The notes under the pieces were generated by a model, which saw only the letters and a program-made list of their open reading frames with translations, made no database searches and was not told the DNA's origin. A stretch of DNA of 64,000 bases from Candidatus Rokuibacteriota bacterium (lineage in GTDB: Bacteria > Methylomirabilota > Methylomirabilia > Rokubacteriales > CSP1-6), in contig QHSX01000046.1 in NCBI GenBank assembly GCA_003221695.1, forward strand, positions 1 to 64,000. Direction: 5' to 3'. A program made the position numbers and the translations under genes. Positions 15,718-24,193 of the stretch are shown here, in pieces; position 1 is the stretch's first letter, and each line of letters starts with the position of its first letter.

Positions 15718-16098
15718 TCAGCGCGCGCGGCTGAGCCCGCGCACGTAGGCGACCAGCTCACGGATCTCTTCCTCCGACAGGGCGGCGCCGAAGGCGGGCA
15801 TCCCCGGCCGTCCGAAGGGCGCGCCGCCGTTCTTGATGATGTCGACGAGGTACTGGTCGGAGCGCTGATCGAGGCGAGCGGCGTCGGCGAGATTGCCGGG
15901 ACGGATCAGGAAGAGCGAGGCGCGCCAGGAACCGCGCCCGTCCACGCCGTGGCACGTGACGCAGAGCGCGTAGAAGAGCCGCTCGCCGCGCGAGGCGCCG
16001 CGGGGTGGCCGCGGCGTGTCGAGGAGCGCCGCGAGGCCCGCGGCGAAGACGCCGATCGCCGCGATCGCGAGGACGAGGACGATCAGCGGGCGGCGCAT
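15718..16098 (-). CDS. membrane-anchored mono-haem cytochrome c (126 aa)
   Basis: The ATG at 16098 gives MRRPLIVLVLAIAAIGVFAA, one N-terminal helix, followed by the haem motif CVTCH in LFYALCVTCHGVDGRGSW. GAPFGRPGMPAFGAALSEEE carries the expected distal Met. It is a class I cytochrome c of the CccA/cytochrome-c-oxidase-associated kind, periplasmic and tethered. It converges with the CusF-like gene, 1 nt apart. The electron partner is not in this neighbourhood. Confidence 0.85.
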   Translation of the reverse strand: MRRPLIVLVLAIAAIGVFAAGLAALLDTPRPPRGASRGERLFYALCVTCHGVDGRGSWRASLFLIRPGNLADAARLDQRSDQYLVDIIKNGGAPFGRPGMPAFGAALSEEEIRELVAYVRGLSRAR

Positions 16099-16169
16099 GG
16101 TCCCCGAGGATAGCACCCGGGCTCGCCGCGTCCGACGCACACGCCCTCGGGGTTTGCCCGAAAAGCCAC

Positions 16170-16199
16170 TTGACAAGAGCGGCCCCCGAAGCATAAAGA
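16170..16199 (+). promoter_or_regulatory. candidate sigma-70-type promoter for the first ABC operon
   Basis: A perfect TTGACA at 16170-16175 is followed after 17-18 nt by ATAAAG/TAAAGA. The binding-protein gene starts 70 bp downstream with a strong TAAGGAGG ribosome site at 16252-16259. Confidence 0.55.
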
Positions 16200-16267
16200 A
16201 GCTAATTCTTCAGCGTGGTTGGCGTTCCACTCGACCGGTCTTGAGGACAGCCTAAGGAGGCTCGGCG

Positions 16268-17602
16268 ATGAGCGATCCCCGATCCGCCCAAACCGCCCCC
16301 GCAACCTTCAACCGCCGGAAATTCCTGACGGTCACCGGGGCGGGGGTCGCGGGTGGCTCCCTTGTGGCCATGCTCGACGCCCGCCAGGCGCCAGCGCAGA
16401 TCAAAGGGACGACCCTGCGCATCTTACAGTGGAGCCATTTCATTCCCGCGTACGACGCCTGGTTCGACAAGTTCGCGAAAGAGTGGGGAGACCAGAACGG
16501 CGTCAAAGTGCGGGTCGACCACATCCCCCACCTCGAGCTGCCGGCGCGCATGGCCGCGGAGTTCGCCGCAGGCGCGGGCCACGACATCATCCACAACGGC
16601 TCGTCGATCCTGACGCGGCTCTACTACAAGAGCCTCCTGGACATCTCGGACATCTACGGCCAGATCGGAAAGAAATACGGCGGCTGGATCCCGGCGGCCA
16701 GGTCCTTGGTCGAGGTCGAGGGGCGGCAGTACGGCTTGCCGATCTACTACATTCTCCTCCCGATGCTCTGGCGCAAAGATCTGTTCGAACAGGCCGGCCT
16801 TCAGCCGCCTGACACCTGGGAGCTGGCCCGGCTGGCGGCGCGGACGCTCAAGCCCAAGGGCCATCCGACGGGCATCCAGTTCTCCCAGTGCGCCGACGCC
16901 AACCTGAACTGGCGGTCGCTCCTGTTCAGCTTCGGCGGCGCGGAAGCGGATCCATCCGGGGAGACCATCCTGGTCGACTCCAAGGAGACGCGGGAGGCGC
17001 TGCGTTTCGCCAAGGCGATCTTCGACGAGGGCATGACGCCGGAGGTCTTCTCCTGGGACGACGCTTCCGACAATCGCTTCCTCGCCTCGGGCGTGGGGTG
17101 CTGGATCCACGACGCGATCTCGGCCTACCGCACGACGGAGGACACCAACCCGCCCGTCTTCAAGAACACCTTCATCGCGATGGAGCCGGCGGGGCCGGGC
17201 GGCAAGCGCGTCAGCGTCTCGGCGGCGAACGTCTGGATGATCTGGAAGTTCGCGAAGAACCAGCCGGCGGCCAAGGAGTTCCTCGTCCATCTCCTGGACA
17301 ACGATCGCGAGGGCATGGTCCAGAGCCGCGGCTACAACATGCCGTACCTCAACGACGGCTACAAGAAGCCGATGCCGGTCATCGGGACCGACCCGAAGAT
17401 GCAGATCCTCCAGGATTTCCCGAAGATCGTCGCGTTCTACGGCTATCCCGGTCCCTTCACGACCCCGATCCAGGAGGTCGTCAACCTCTTCGTCCTGCCC
17501 GATATGTTCACGCGGGCGGCCCGCGGCCAGGCAATCGAGGACGTGATGAAGTGGGGAGCGGGGGAGTACCACCGGATCTTCGCCAAGCACAAGAGGGCAT
17601 GA
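16268..17602 (+). CDS. ABC transporter substrate-binding protein, CUT1/sugar type, Tat-exported (444 aa)
   Basis: The N-terminus holds a twin-arginine signal (FNRRKFLTVTGAGVAGG). The mature protein follows the cluster D binding-protein pattern: ILQWSHFIPAYDAWFDKFAK, then IIHNGSSIL, GLPIYYILLPMLWRKDLFEQ and FSWDDASDNRFLASG. It would capture a solute, probably a sugar or polyol, in the periplasm and hand it to the two permeases encoded next; the first permease gene overlaps its stop (ATGA). No ATPase gene follows in this operon, so the system must borrow one, most simply the gene at 23082-24173. Confidence 0.9.
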   Translation: MSDPRSAQTAPATFNRRKFLTVTGAGVAGGSLVAMLDARQAPAQIKGTTLRILQWSHFIPAYDAWFDKFAKEWGDQNGVKVRVDHIPHLELPARMAAEFAAGAGHDIIHNGSSILTRLYYKSLLDISDIYGQIGKKYGGWIPAARSLVEVEGRQYGLPIYYILLPMLWRKDLFEQAGLQPPDTWELARLAARTLKPKGHPTGIQFSQCADANLNWRSLLFSFGGAEADPSGETILVDSKETREALRFAKAIFDEGMTPEVFSWDDASDNRFLASGVGCWIHDAISAYRTTEDTNPPVFKNTFIAMEPAGPGGKRVSVSAANVWMIWKFAKNQPAAKEFLVHLLDNDREGMVQSRGYNMPYLNDGYKKPMPVIGTDPKMQILQDFPKIVAFYGYPGPFTTPIQEVVNLFVLPDMFTRAARGQAIEDVMKWGAGEYHRIFAKHKRA

Positions 17603-18585
17603 CCCCAGCTTCGCTGAGCGGCGGCCCGGAGCCAGCGGCCCGGGCCGCCGTCGTTTCTGTGCCCGTGGGGGCGACGCGGCGGGCCTGGTGGCGGACCCAC
17701 AGCGCCCAGCGGTACGTGTTTGGCTACACCCTCTTGGCGCCGGCGGCGCTCTACGTCCTGTTGCTCGTCGGAGCGCCGTTCGTGTTCTCGCTCTGGCTTG
17801 CGGTGAGCGACGCCAACGTGAGCGATCCCGTGGCCAGGTTCATCGGCCTCGAGAACTTCCGGTCCGCCTGGGAGATGGAGACGTTCTGGATCGCCTTCCA
17901 GAACAGCGTGGTGTTCCTGGTCGTGGCGGCGATTTTCAAGAGTGTTCTGGGCACGTCGCTCGCCTTCCTCCTGCTCCAGCAGTTCAAGGGAAAGAAGCTC
18001 ATCCGCGGTCTCGTGGTGATTCCGTTCACACTGCCGATCGCGATCAGTGTGCTCTCCTGGAAGTGGATGTACGACTCGCAGTTCAGCGTGATCAACTGGG
18101 CGTTGAGCCGCGCGGGACTGATCGGCGGGTACGGCTCGCCCGACTGGCCGATCTGGCTCGGCCAGCCGCATCTGGCGCTGGCCGCGTGTATCGCGGTCAA
18201 CGTGTGGCGCACCTTCCCGTTCAGCGCGATCGTGCTCCTCGCGGGCTTCACCGCGGTGCCGCTGGAGGTCCTCGATGCCGCCAAGGTGGACGGCTGCACC
18301 TTCATGCAGCGCTTCCGCCACGTGGTGGTGCCGATGATCTTTCCGATCCTGATGATCGGGTTTCTCTTCGACACGGTCTTCACGCTCTCCGACCTGAGCG
18401 TCGTGTACCTCCTGACCCAGGGCGGCCCCGGTAACGCGAGCAAGATTCTGCCCGTGCTCGCGTACCAGGTCGGCATCCAGGCCGGCAACCTCGGCCGGGG
18501 CGCCGCGATCGCGCTCTTCCTGGTGCCGCTGCTGTTCCCCGCGCTCTTCCTCGTCCTCCGGAACCTGAAGCGGCGGGAATGGTAG
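17599..18585 (+). CDS. ABC sugar permease, MalF/UgpA type (328 aa)
   Basis: The ATG at 17599 overlaps the upstream stop. A cytoplasmic tail of about 40 residues precedes six transmembrane helices (the first is YTLLAPAALYVLLLVGAPFV). The EAA loop that contacts the ATPase reads VPLEVLDAAKVDGCTFMQRF, matching the EAA-x3-G-x9-I-x-LP consensus in position. It forms a heterodimeric channel with the permease at 18776-19654. A small repeat-built ORF is inserted between the two genes. Confidence 0.9.
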   Translation: MTPASLSGGPEPAARAAVVSVPVGATRRAWWRTHSAQRYVFGYTLLAPAALYVLLLVGAPFVFSLWLAVSDANVSDPVARFIGLENFRSAWEMETFWIAFQNSVVFLVVAAIFKSVLGTSLAFLLLQQFKGKKLIRGLVVIPFTLPIAISVLSWKWMYDSQFSVINWALSRAGLIGGYGSPDWPIWLGQPHLALAACIAVNVWRTFPFSAIVLLAGFTAVPLEVLDAAKVDGCTFMQRFRHVVVPMIFPILMIGFLFDTVFTLSDLSVVYLLTQGGPGNASKILPVLAYQVGIQAGNLGRGAAIALFLVPLLFPALFLVLRNLKRREW

Positions 18586-18779
18586 TGCGAGCCGCAGCCG
18601 CGAGGCGAGGCGAGTCTGTGAGCGGGGTCGTGCGAGCCGCAGCCGCGAGGCGAGGCGAGTCTGTGAGCGGGGTCGTGCGAGCCGCAGCCGCGAGGCGAGG
18701 CGAGTCTGTGACCGGGGTCGTGCGAGCCGAGCGGCGGCCGCGGAGGCTCGGCGACGCGCGCCGCGAGGCGAGTCTGTGA
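18579..18779 (+). CDS. 66-aa repeat ORF bridging two permease genes (possible relay ORF)
   Basis: An ATG inside the last codons of the upstream permease opens a frame of 66 codons. Its stop TGA (18777-18779) overlaps the GTG start of the downstream permease (GTGA). The peptide is three copies of VVRAAAARRGESVSG plus a degenerate fourth, so it is simply the translation of the 45-bp repeats. The product need not have a function: translation through it would carry ribosomes from one permease stop to the next start. Whether it is translated is unknown. Confidence 0.3.
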   Translation: MVVRAAAARRGESVSGVVRAAAARRGESVSGVVRAAAARRGESVTGVVRAERRPRRLGDARREASL

Positions 18780-18788
18780 CCGGGGTCG
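18586..18788. repeat. 45-bp tandem repeat, three units plus a longer degenerate fourth
   Basis: Units start at 18586, 18631 and 18676 and are nearly identical; each begins TGCGAGCCGCAGCCGCGAGG. The unit at 18721 is expanded to 68 bp. Each unit ends in GTGAGCGGGGTCG or GTGACCGGGGTCG, which copies the first codons of the downstream permease, so the array looks like a serial duplication of that gene's start region. The 45-bp period keeps a 15-residue reading frame. Confidence 0.9.
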
Positions 18789-19654
18789 TGCAAGCCGTGG
18801 CGCCACCGCGGACCAAGCGCCAGAAGGAGCTCCGGCGTCATCTGCTGGTCTACGCGGGCCTCGCCCCGTTCGTCCTGATCGCCGTCTTCCCCATCTACTG
18901 GATGCTGATCACGGCGTTCAAGCAGGAGCCCGATCTCTACCGGATGGACAACATCCCGTTCTGGTTCAACCTGCCGCCGACGCTCAAGAACTTCGAGATC
19001 CTCTTCTACCAGACGAACTACGGCGCCTGGATCGTCAACACCATGACGATCTCGGCCTGGGTGGCGCTCATCACCCTCCTGACCGCCGTCCCCGCGGGGT
19101 ATGCGCTGGCCCGGCTCAGGCTCCCCGGCGCCGAGAACATCGGCATCACCATCTTCCTCACCTACCTGGTCCCGGCGATCATCCTCTTCCTCCCGCTCTC
19201 CCGCGTGATCGCGACGCTCGGGCTCCAGGACAGCTGGTGGGCGCTGGTCGTCGTCTACCCGACCTTCACCGTCCCCTTCTGCACCTGGCTGATGATGGGC
19301 TTCTTCAAGACGGTGCCGATGGAGATGGAGGAGGCTGCGCGCGTGGACGGCTGTGGCCAGTTGGGCGCGCTCGTGCGCGTGGTGCTGCCGGTGAGCCTGC
19401 CCGGGGTCCTGACCTCGGTGATCTTCGCCTTCACCCTCTCGATGCAGGACTTCCTCTACGGGCTCGCGTTCGTCTCCCCGGGGGACCAGAAGCCCGTGCC
19501 GGTCGGGGTGCCGACAGAGTTGATCCGCGGCGACGTCTTCTTCTGGGGCTCTCTGATGGGAGCGGCGTTGCTGGTCGGCCTGCCGGTCGCGATCCTCTAC
19601 AACTTCTTCCTCGACCGCTTCATCCAGGGGATCACGGGCGGTGTCGTCAAGTAG
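18776..19654 (+). CDS. ABC sugar permease, MalG/UgpE type (292 aa)
   Basis: The product begins with a basic tail and then six helices, the first being YAGLAPFVLIAVFPIYWML. The EAA loop is PMEMEEAARVDGCGQLGALV, close to the family consensus. LITAFKQEPDLYRMDNIPFW is the typical MalG extracytoplasmic entry. It pairs with the permease at 17599-18585. The GTG at 18776 is the only start that both keeps the first helix and meets the stop of the bridging ORF. A hairpin terminator follows the stop. Confidence 0.9.
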   Translation: MTGVVQAVAPPRTKRQKELRRHLLVYAGLAPFVLIAVFPIYWMLITAFKQEPDLYRMDNIPFWFNLPPTLKNFEILFYQTNYGAWIVNTMTISAWVALITLLTAVPAGYALARLRLPGAENIGITIFLTYLVPAIILFLPLSRVIATLGLQDSWWALVVVYPTFTVPFCTWLMMGFFKTVPMEMEEAARVDGCGQLGALVRVVLPVSLPGVLTSVIFAFTLSMQDFLYGLAFVSPGDQKPVPVGVPTELIRGDVFFWGSLMGAALLVGLPVAILYNFFLDRFIQGITGGVVK

Positions 19655-19682
19655 GACAAAGCTGGCGCGACGGGGAGGTTTT

Positions 19683-19706
19683 GGAGGGGGGGTGAAGCCC
19701 CCCTCC
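19683..19706. terminator. GC-rich hairpin between converging genes
   Basis: GGAGGGGGG pairs with CCCCCCTCC around a short loop containing TGAA. It lies 28 bp after the permease stop and 7 bp after the end of the cupin gene read from the other side, so it can serve both transcripts. No T-run is present. Confidence 0.7.
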
Positions 19707-19712
19707 GAGGAA

Positions 19713-20162
19713 TTACTCGGCGTCGGGCCTCTGCACCGGATCCGGCCGGCCGGGATAGCCGACGTGGAGCATCAGGTACTTGACCGTCTTGTCGGTCTTG
19801 TTGGTATGGTTGTGCCACCATCCGCCGTTGTCCATGAACGACTGGCCGCCGGCGTGGTACTGGACGCCCTTGATTCCGACGGGGCCCGCCTCGTAGTCGG
19901 TCGTCAGCACCCCTTCGATGACGTAGATGTACGTCGGGACTCTGAACTGCTGGCGACCGGTCTCACCGCCAGGTTCGAGGCTGACGGTCGCGCCCGTGAT
20001 GAAGAGCGGCGCATTGATGGTCGCGTTAAAGCTCCCGAGCGAGGTCACGAGTCCCTTGACCGTAACCCCCTTCGGAGCCTTTGAGTCCTGGGCATCGGCC
20101 GGCAGGCCCACGAGGCCGACGAGAAGGGCCACGATGAGGGCGAGAGACACTCGAGTGAGCAT
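19713..20162 (-). CDS. secreted cupin-domain protein (149 aa)
   Basis: The signal peptide is MLTRVSLALIVALLVGLVGL, cut after ADA. The mature part is a single small cupin barrel: TGATVSLEPGGETGRQQFRV and YIYVIEGVLTT form motif 1, and AGGQSFMDNGGWWHNHTN forms motif 2 with the metal-ligand His residues. Similar periplasmic cupins are annotated only generally. It reads divergently from the propeller protein gene at 20241, sharing the intergenic region that holds a perfect inverted repeat. Ligand unknown. Confidence 0.8.
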   Translation of the reverse strand: MLTRVSLALIVALLVGLVGLPADAQDSKAPKGVTVKGLVTSLGSFNATINAPLFITGATVSLEPGGETGRQQFRVPTYIYVIEGVLTTDYEAGPVGIKGVQYHAGGQSFMDNGGWWHNHTNKTDKTVKYLMLHVGYPGRPDPVQRPDAE

Positions 20163-20212
20163 GGGTTCACTCCTCGTGAAAGGGTGTGAGCGGCGGCTGA
20201 GTCCTCTAGCGT

Positions 20213-20240
20213 GGCGAAACCTAGCATCCGAGGTTTCGCC
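20213..20240. promoter_or_regulatory. perfect 10-bp inverted repeat abutting a start codon
   Basis: GGCGAAACCT and AGGTTTCGCC are exact complements separated by 8 nt, and the right arm touches the ATG at 20241. It could be a repressor operator for the divergent genes, or an RNA hairpin that hides the translation start. Confidence 0.6.
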
Positions 20241-21299
20241 ATGTCAAGAATGACGTGGGCCGGGCGGACGGTGTGGACGCCCGCGGTTATCGTCGGCATC
20301 CTCTGCCTTTCGGACGGCTCCGCTCCGCCCGCGAGAGCCGGTGAGGTTCACCTCGCGAGCGGGTTCAGGATCGAGGTCGTGGCGACCGGCGTCCCGAGGC
20401 CCGCCCAGCTCGCGTTCACGGCGTCGGGACGCCTCGCCGTCTTGAGCCACGGCTGGCGCGGCGATGCCGCGGCGGAGATCTTCTGGCTCGACCCTCTCGC
20501 CGCGATGCCCATCGACGCCTCTCGGGCCCCCAGGGTCGTGATCCCGTTCGCCGAGGGGCCGCGAAAGACCGTCCTGGGCAGCCTCGCCGTCGATCCGAAG
20601 TCGGGAGACCTCTTCCTCGGAGAGGAGAACGGGAACCGCATCTACCGGCTCACGGGCGTCGGACGCCTGACGTCGATCGCTGTCGGCCTCAACCATCTCG
20701 TCGGCGGCTCGAGCCTCGCGACCGATGGGCAGGGGCGGCTCGTGGTGCTCGACTATGCGAGCTTCGAGAGCCGGCTCCGCTCGGAGACGCCTCCGCCTCC
20801 GTCGTTCGACTGGCTCGCCGGCGAGGATTACACGGGGCCGCTCGTCTTCCGCATCGATCCCGAGGCGGACGTGCCGCTGCCGAGGCACCTGGACATCGTC
20901 GCTCCGATCTTCCCGAAACCCCCGATGCGCCGGGTCGCCGGGGAGCCGTTGCACCGGTTCATCGCGGTCGTGCCGATCGGCACGGGCGAGCTCGCCTTGC
21001 TCAACTCCGTGGGCGAAGTCTTCCTTCTGTCGCCGGAGGGCGACCTCCGGCGTCTCGCGCGGCTCCCCTCGGGGCACTTCCACCGGACCAACATGGCGGC
21101 GGCACCCGACGGCAGCGTGTTCGTGTCGAGCGGGTTCCACATCCGCGAGATGTACCGTGTCTCGCCCACCGGCGTCGTGACGAGCCTCGCCCGCGAGCTG
21201 AGCGACCCCCAGGGGATCGCTGTGGACCAGGCGGGCGCCCTCTACGTCGCGGAGACGGCCCTGCACCGGATCATGCGCATCGTCCCGACCGCCCGCTGA
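20241..21299 (+). CDS. secreted NHL/SMP-30-like beta-propeller protein (352 aa)
   Basis: An N-terminal signal (WTPAVIVGILCLSDGSAPPARA) is followed by propeller-like repeats: SGDLFLGEENGNRIYRLTG, GSVFVSSGFHIREMYRVSP and DQAGALYVAETALHRIMRI. The GxLYVA-x3-x-RI pattern is that of NHL/gluconolactonase-like propellers. The frame is open upstream to a GTG at 20211, but that start would precede the signal peptide with the inverted repeat; the ATG at 20241 gives a normal signal. It lies between the two ABC systems and might act on the same carbohydrate, which is speculative. Confidence 0.75.
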   Translation: MSRMTWAGRTVWTPAVIVGILCLSDGSAPPARAGEVHLASGFRIEVVATGVPRPAQLAFTASGRLAVLSHGWRGDAAAEIFWLDPLAAMPIDASRAPRVVIPFAEGPRKTVLGSLAVDPKSGDLFLGEENGNRIYRLTGVGRLTSIAVGLNHLVGGSSLATDGQGRLVVLDYASFESRLRSETPPPPSFDWLAGEDYTGPLVFRIDPEADVPLPRHLDIVAPIFPKPPMRRVAGEPLHRFIAVVPIGTGELALLNSVGEVFLLSPEGDLRRLARLPSGHFHRTNMAAAPDGSVFVSSGFHIREMYRVSPTGVVTSLARELSDPQGIAVDQAGALYVAETALHRIMRIVPTAR

Positions 21300-21303
21300 C
21301 CGG

Positions 21304-22176
21304 TCAGGCCCCTTCGACCATCGCCGCCGTCAGTCCGCGCACGTAGCTGCGGGCGAACACCGCGCAGATCAGCACCACCGGGATCGCCATGAGATTGATC
21401 CCTGCCACCGCGAGGAGCTCGTCGAGGGCGACCTCCATGGTGCCCAGGCCGGCCGGGATCGTCTGGTTGTGCTCGCTGAGGAGGAAGACCGACGCGAGCG
21501 TGAAGTCGCTGGCGATCGTTCCCAGTGCGAAGATCCCGGCGGCGATGACGACCGGCCGGCTCATCGGCAGGATGATGCGGAAGAAGGCGGTCGTGCGGCT
21601 GGCGCCCTCCACGAGGGCGGACTCCTCGACCTCACGCGGCAGGTGCTGGAAGTACGCCGAGAGGATCCAGACACAGAACGGCAGCGCGAGCGTGGGGTAG
21701 ATGAGCACGAGCGCAAGGATGTTGTCGTCCAGGTGGAGGCCAAGCACGACCTGGTAGAGAGGGACGAAGAGGATCGTGTGGGGGATGACGTAGACGGCGA
21801 AGATGGCCCGGCGCCACCACCGGAAGCCGGGCGGCTGGAGCCGTCCGAGGGCGTAGGCCGCGAGGATGCTCGCCACCAGGGTCACCGCCACCGAGCCCGC
21901 AAACACGATGATGGTGTTCTCGAGCCAGGCCAGGACGGGGTAGGAGCGGCGGAGCGCGCTTCCGACGAAGCCACGGACGTCTCCCTTCCGCGCGAAGAGC
22001 TCCTCGAAGTTCTCGAACGTGGGGTTCAGCACGATGAGGGGGTTGCCGAAGATGTCCTCCTGCGCGGTCTTCAGCGACTGCACGAGCATGAAGTAGATCG
22101 GGAAGACGCAGTAGATCGTCGCGACGAGGAGCAGGCCCCCGTGGCCGAGCCTGCGCCACCAGGGCTTCGGGTTCAC
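21304..22176 (-). CDS. ABC sugar permease, MalG type, last gene of operon (290 aa)
   Basis: Six helices are visible, starting with LLLVATIYCVFPIYFMLVQS. The EAA loop reads LPREVEESALVEGASRTTAF, matching the consensus position. It overlaps the upstream permease gene by 4 nt (GTGA) and forms its heterodimer. It is the distal gene of a seven-gene operon transcribed from about 28940. Confidence 0.9.
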   Translation of the reverse strand: MNPKPWWRRLGHGGLLLVATIYCVFPIYFMLVQSLKTAQEDIFGNPLIVLNPTFENFEELFARKGDVRGFVGSALRRSYPVLAWLENTIIVFAGSVAVTLVASILAAYALGRLQPPGFRWWRRAIFAVYVIPHTILFVPLYQVVLGLHLDDNILALVLIYPTLALPFCVWILSAYFQHLPREVEESALVEGASRTTAFFRIILPMSRPVVIAAGIFALGTIASDFTLASVFLLSEHNQTIPAGLGTMEVALDELLAVAGINLMAIPVVLICAVFARSYVRGLTAAMVEGA

Positions 22177-23066
22177 GCGCCTGTCCCTTCCGGGGGATCG
22201 AAGATTCTAAAGCACACCAGGAGGACGACGAGGAAGAAGGGGACCAGCATGAGTGAGAGGGCCGACGCCGCGCCGAACTGTCCCCCTCTGATCGCCAACC
22301 AGTACGCGTGGGTCCCGATCACGGGGAAGACGATCCGTCCCCCCGTGAGCATCCACACGTTGGCGAGGTCGGCGAAGGCCATCGCGAGCGAGAGGAAGAC
22401 CGCCAGGGCGAAGAACGGCTTGAGGAGGGGCACCGTCACGAGCCAGAAGCGGCGCCACGGGCTCTTCGACTCGAGCACGGCGCACTCGAACAGCTGGGGC
22501 GGGATGGCGTTGATCCCCGCGAGCAGGAAGACCCCGATGAACGAGCTGCCGCGCCAGATGTTGAACAGCGTGACGCTCACAAAGGCCCAGGCCCCCCCAC
22601 CGAACGCGCTGTCCACGGCGTACTTGATGTTTCCCATGAGCACGCTGTAGGCGGTCGGAATGGGCGGGCTCAGGGTCCAGTACCAGCCGATCACGCTCAC
22701 GCTCGCCGGGTACGCCCAGGGCAGGAAGACCGCCAGGAAGACCAGGGCGCGGCCGCGGAACGGCCGGGCCAGCAGCAGGGCGAAGCCCGTCCCGAGCGCG
22801 AGCTTGGCGACGCTCGTGACGGCGGCGTACACGACCGTGACCGCCGCCGCCCGCCAGAACTCGGGGTCGGCGAGAAAAGCGCGGTAGTTCGCGAGCCCGA
22901 CGAACGCCGGCGGGCCGTCCTTGAGCGGCGAGAGGTCGGTGAGGCTCGTCCAGACCTCCCAGCCGACCGGGTACGCCAGCACCGTCAGGAGCAGGAGCAG
23001 CGTCGGGGCGAGGAGGAGGTACGCGAGCTGGATATCGCGGCGCCGCGTCGTGGTGGCGGCGCGCAT
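22173..23066 (-). CDS. ABC sugar permease, MalF type (297 aa)
   Basis: Begins MRAATTTRRRDIQLAYLLLA, with helix 1 at about residues 15-35. The EAA loop region reads IPPQLFECAVLESKSPWRRF, somewhat degenerate: the expected Gly after Ala is replaced by an acidic/Ser stretch. It pairs with the gene at 21304-22176. Unlike the other permease pairs here, the two genes overlap directly with nothing inserted. Confidence 0.88.
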   Translation of the reverse strand: MRAATTTRRRDIQLAYLLLAPTLLLLLTVLAYPVGWEVWTSLTDLSPLKDGPPAFVGLANYRAFLADPEFWRAAAVTVVYAAVTSVAKLALGTGFALLLARPFRGRALVFLAVFLPWAYPASVSVIGWYWTLSPPIPTAYSVLMGNIKYAVDSAFGGGAWAFVSVTLFNIWRGSSFIGVFLLAGINAIPPQLFECAVLESKSPWRRFWLVTVPLLKPFFALAVFLSLAMAFADLANVWMLTGGRIVFPVIGTHAYWLAIRGGQFGAASALSLMLVPFFLVVLLVCFRIFDPPEGTGA

Positions 23067-23081
23067 GCTCAGCGCGGCGCC

Positions 23082-24173
23082 CTAGATCGCCAGCTCGGTG
23101 TTGACGTCGAAGAAGTGCGCGCGGTCGGGCGTCATGGCCAGCCGCGTCTTCTCGTGAACCTTTACGCGGACGGTCGGCTCCACCCGGGCGACGATCGTGC
23201 TGTTCGCCGCGCGGAGGTCCAGCAGGATCTCGGAGCCGAGCGGCTCGACGACGTCCACCACGGCGTCGAAGACGTACTCGCTCGGGTCGCTCCCGGACGC
23301 CAATTGGAGATCCTCGGGGCGGACCCCCAGCGTGACCTGCTGGCCCTTGTAGGGCATGAGGCGGCTCGTGTGGGCGGGGGGCACCTTCACGCGCAGCCCG
23401 TGGGCCTCGGCCCAGAGGGCGCCGTTGGCGTCGGCCACCTTCACGTCGAGGAAGTTCATCGCGGGCGAGCCGATGAAGCCGGCGACGAACTTGTTCGCCG
23501 GCTTCCCGTACAGCTCGAGCGGCTCGCCGACCTGCTGGATCCAGCCGTCCTTCATGACGACGACCCGATCGCCGAGCGTCATCGCCTCGACCTGGTCGTG
23601 GGTCACGTAGATCGCGGTGGTCTCGAGGCGCTCGTGAAGCCGCTTCAGCTCGACGCGCATCTGGACGCGGAGCTTGGCGTCCAGGTTGGAGAGCGGTTCG
23701 TCGAAGAGGAAGACCTGCGGGTGGCGCACGATCGCGCGCCCGACCGCGACCCGCTGCCGCTGGCCGCCGGAGAGCTGTCGTGGCTTGCGTCGGAGCAGCT
23801 CCTGGATGCCGAGGATCTCCGCCGCCTCCTGGACCCGCTTCTGGATCTCGAGCTTCGGAAACTTCCGCATCTTCAGGCCGAACGCCATGTTGTCGTAGAC
23901 GGTCATGTGCGGGTAGAGCGCGTAGTTCTGGAACACCATGGCGATGTCGCGGTCCTTGGGCGGGAGGTCGTTGACGACCCGGTCGCCGATCATGATCTCG
24001 CCCGCGGTGATCTCCTCGAGCCCCGCGACCATCCGGAGCGTCGTCGACTTGCCGCATCCCGAGGGCCCGACGAGGACCATGAACTCCTTGTCGCGGATGT
24101 GGAGGTTCACGTCCTTGACGGCATGCACCTCGTCGTACTTCTTGTTGAGGTTCTTCATCATCACCTGCGCCAT
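23082..24173 (-). CDS. ABC transporter ATP-binding protein, MalK/UgpC type (363 aa)
   Basis: Walker A is GPSGCGKSTTLRMVAGLEE, the Q-loop lies in MVFQNYALYPHMTV, the signature is LSGGQRQRVAVGRAIV, and Walker B is VFLFDEPLSNLDAKLR, followed by the switch His in YVTHDQVEAM. The C-terminal 120 residues form the regulatory TOBE/OB region (VTLGVRPEDLQL). MalK-type ATPases often serve several importers, and this is the only one in the region, next to three permease pairs. Start at ATG 24173. Confidence 0.95.
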   Translation of the reverse strand: MAQVMMKNLNKKYDEVHAVKDVNLHIRDKEFMVLVGPSGCGKSTTLRMVAGLEEITAGEIMIGDRVVNDLPPKDRDIAMVFQNYALYPHMTVYDNMAFGLKMRKFPKLEIQKRVQEAAEILGIQELLRRKPRQLSGGQRQRVAVGRAIVRHPQVFLFDEPLSNLDAKLRVQMRVELKRLHERLETTAIYVTHDQVEAMTLGDRVVVMKDGWIQQVGEPLELYGKPANKFVAGFIGSPAMNFLDVKVADANGALWAEAHGLRVKVPPAHTSRLMPYKGQQVTLGVRPEDLQLASGSDPSEYVFDAVVDVVEPLGSEILLDLRAANSTIVARVEPTVRVKVHEKTRLAMTPDRAHFFDVNTELAI

Positions 24174-24193
24174 GGTGGTCTCTCCCTCTCGGT

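Noticed and set aside
18586-18788. CRISPR array
   Set aside because: The 45-bp units are directly adjacent with no spacers and no cas genes are present, so it is a plain tandem repeat.
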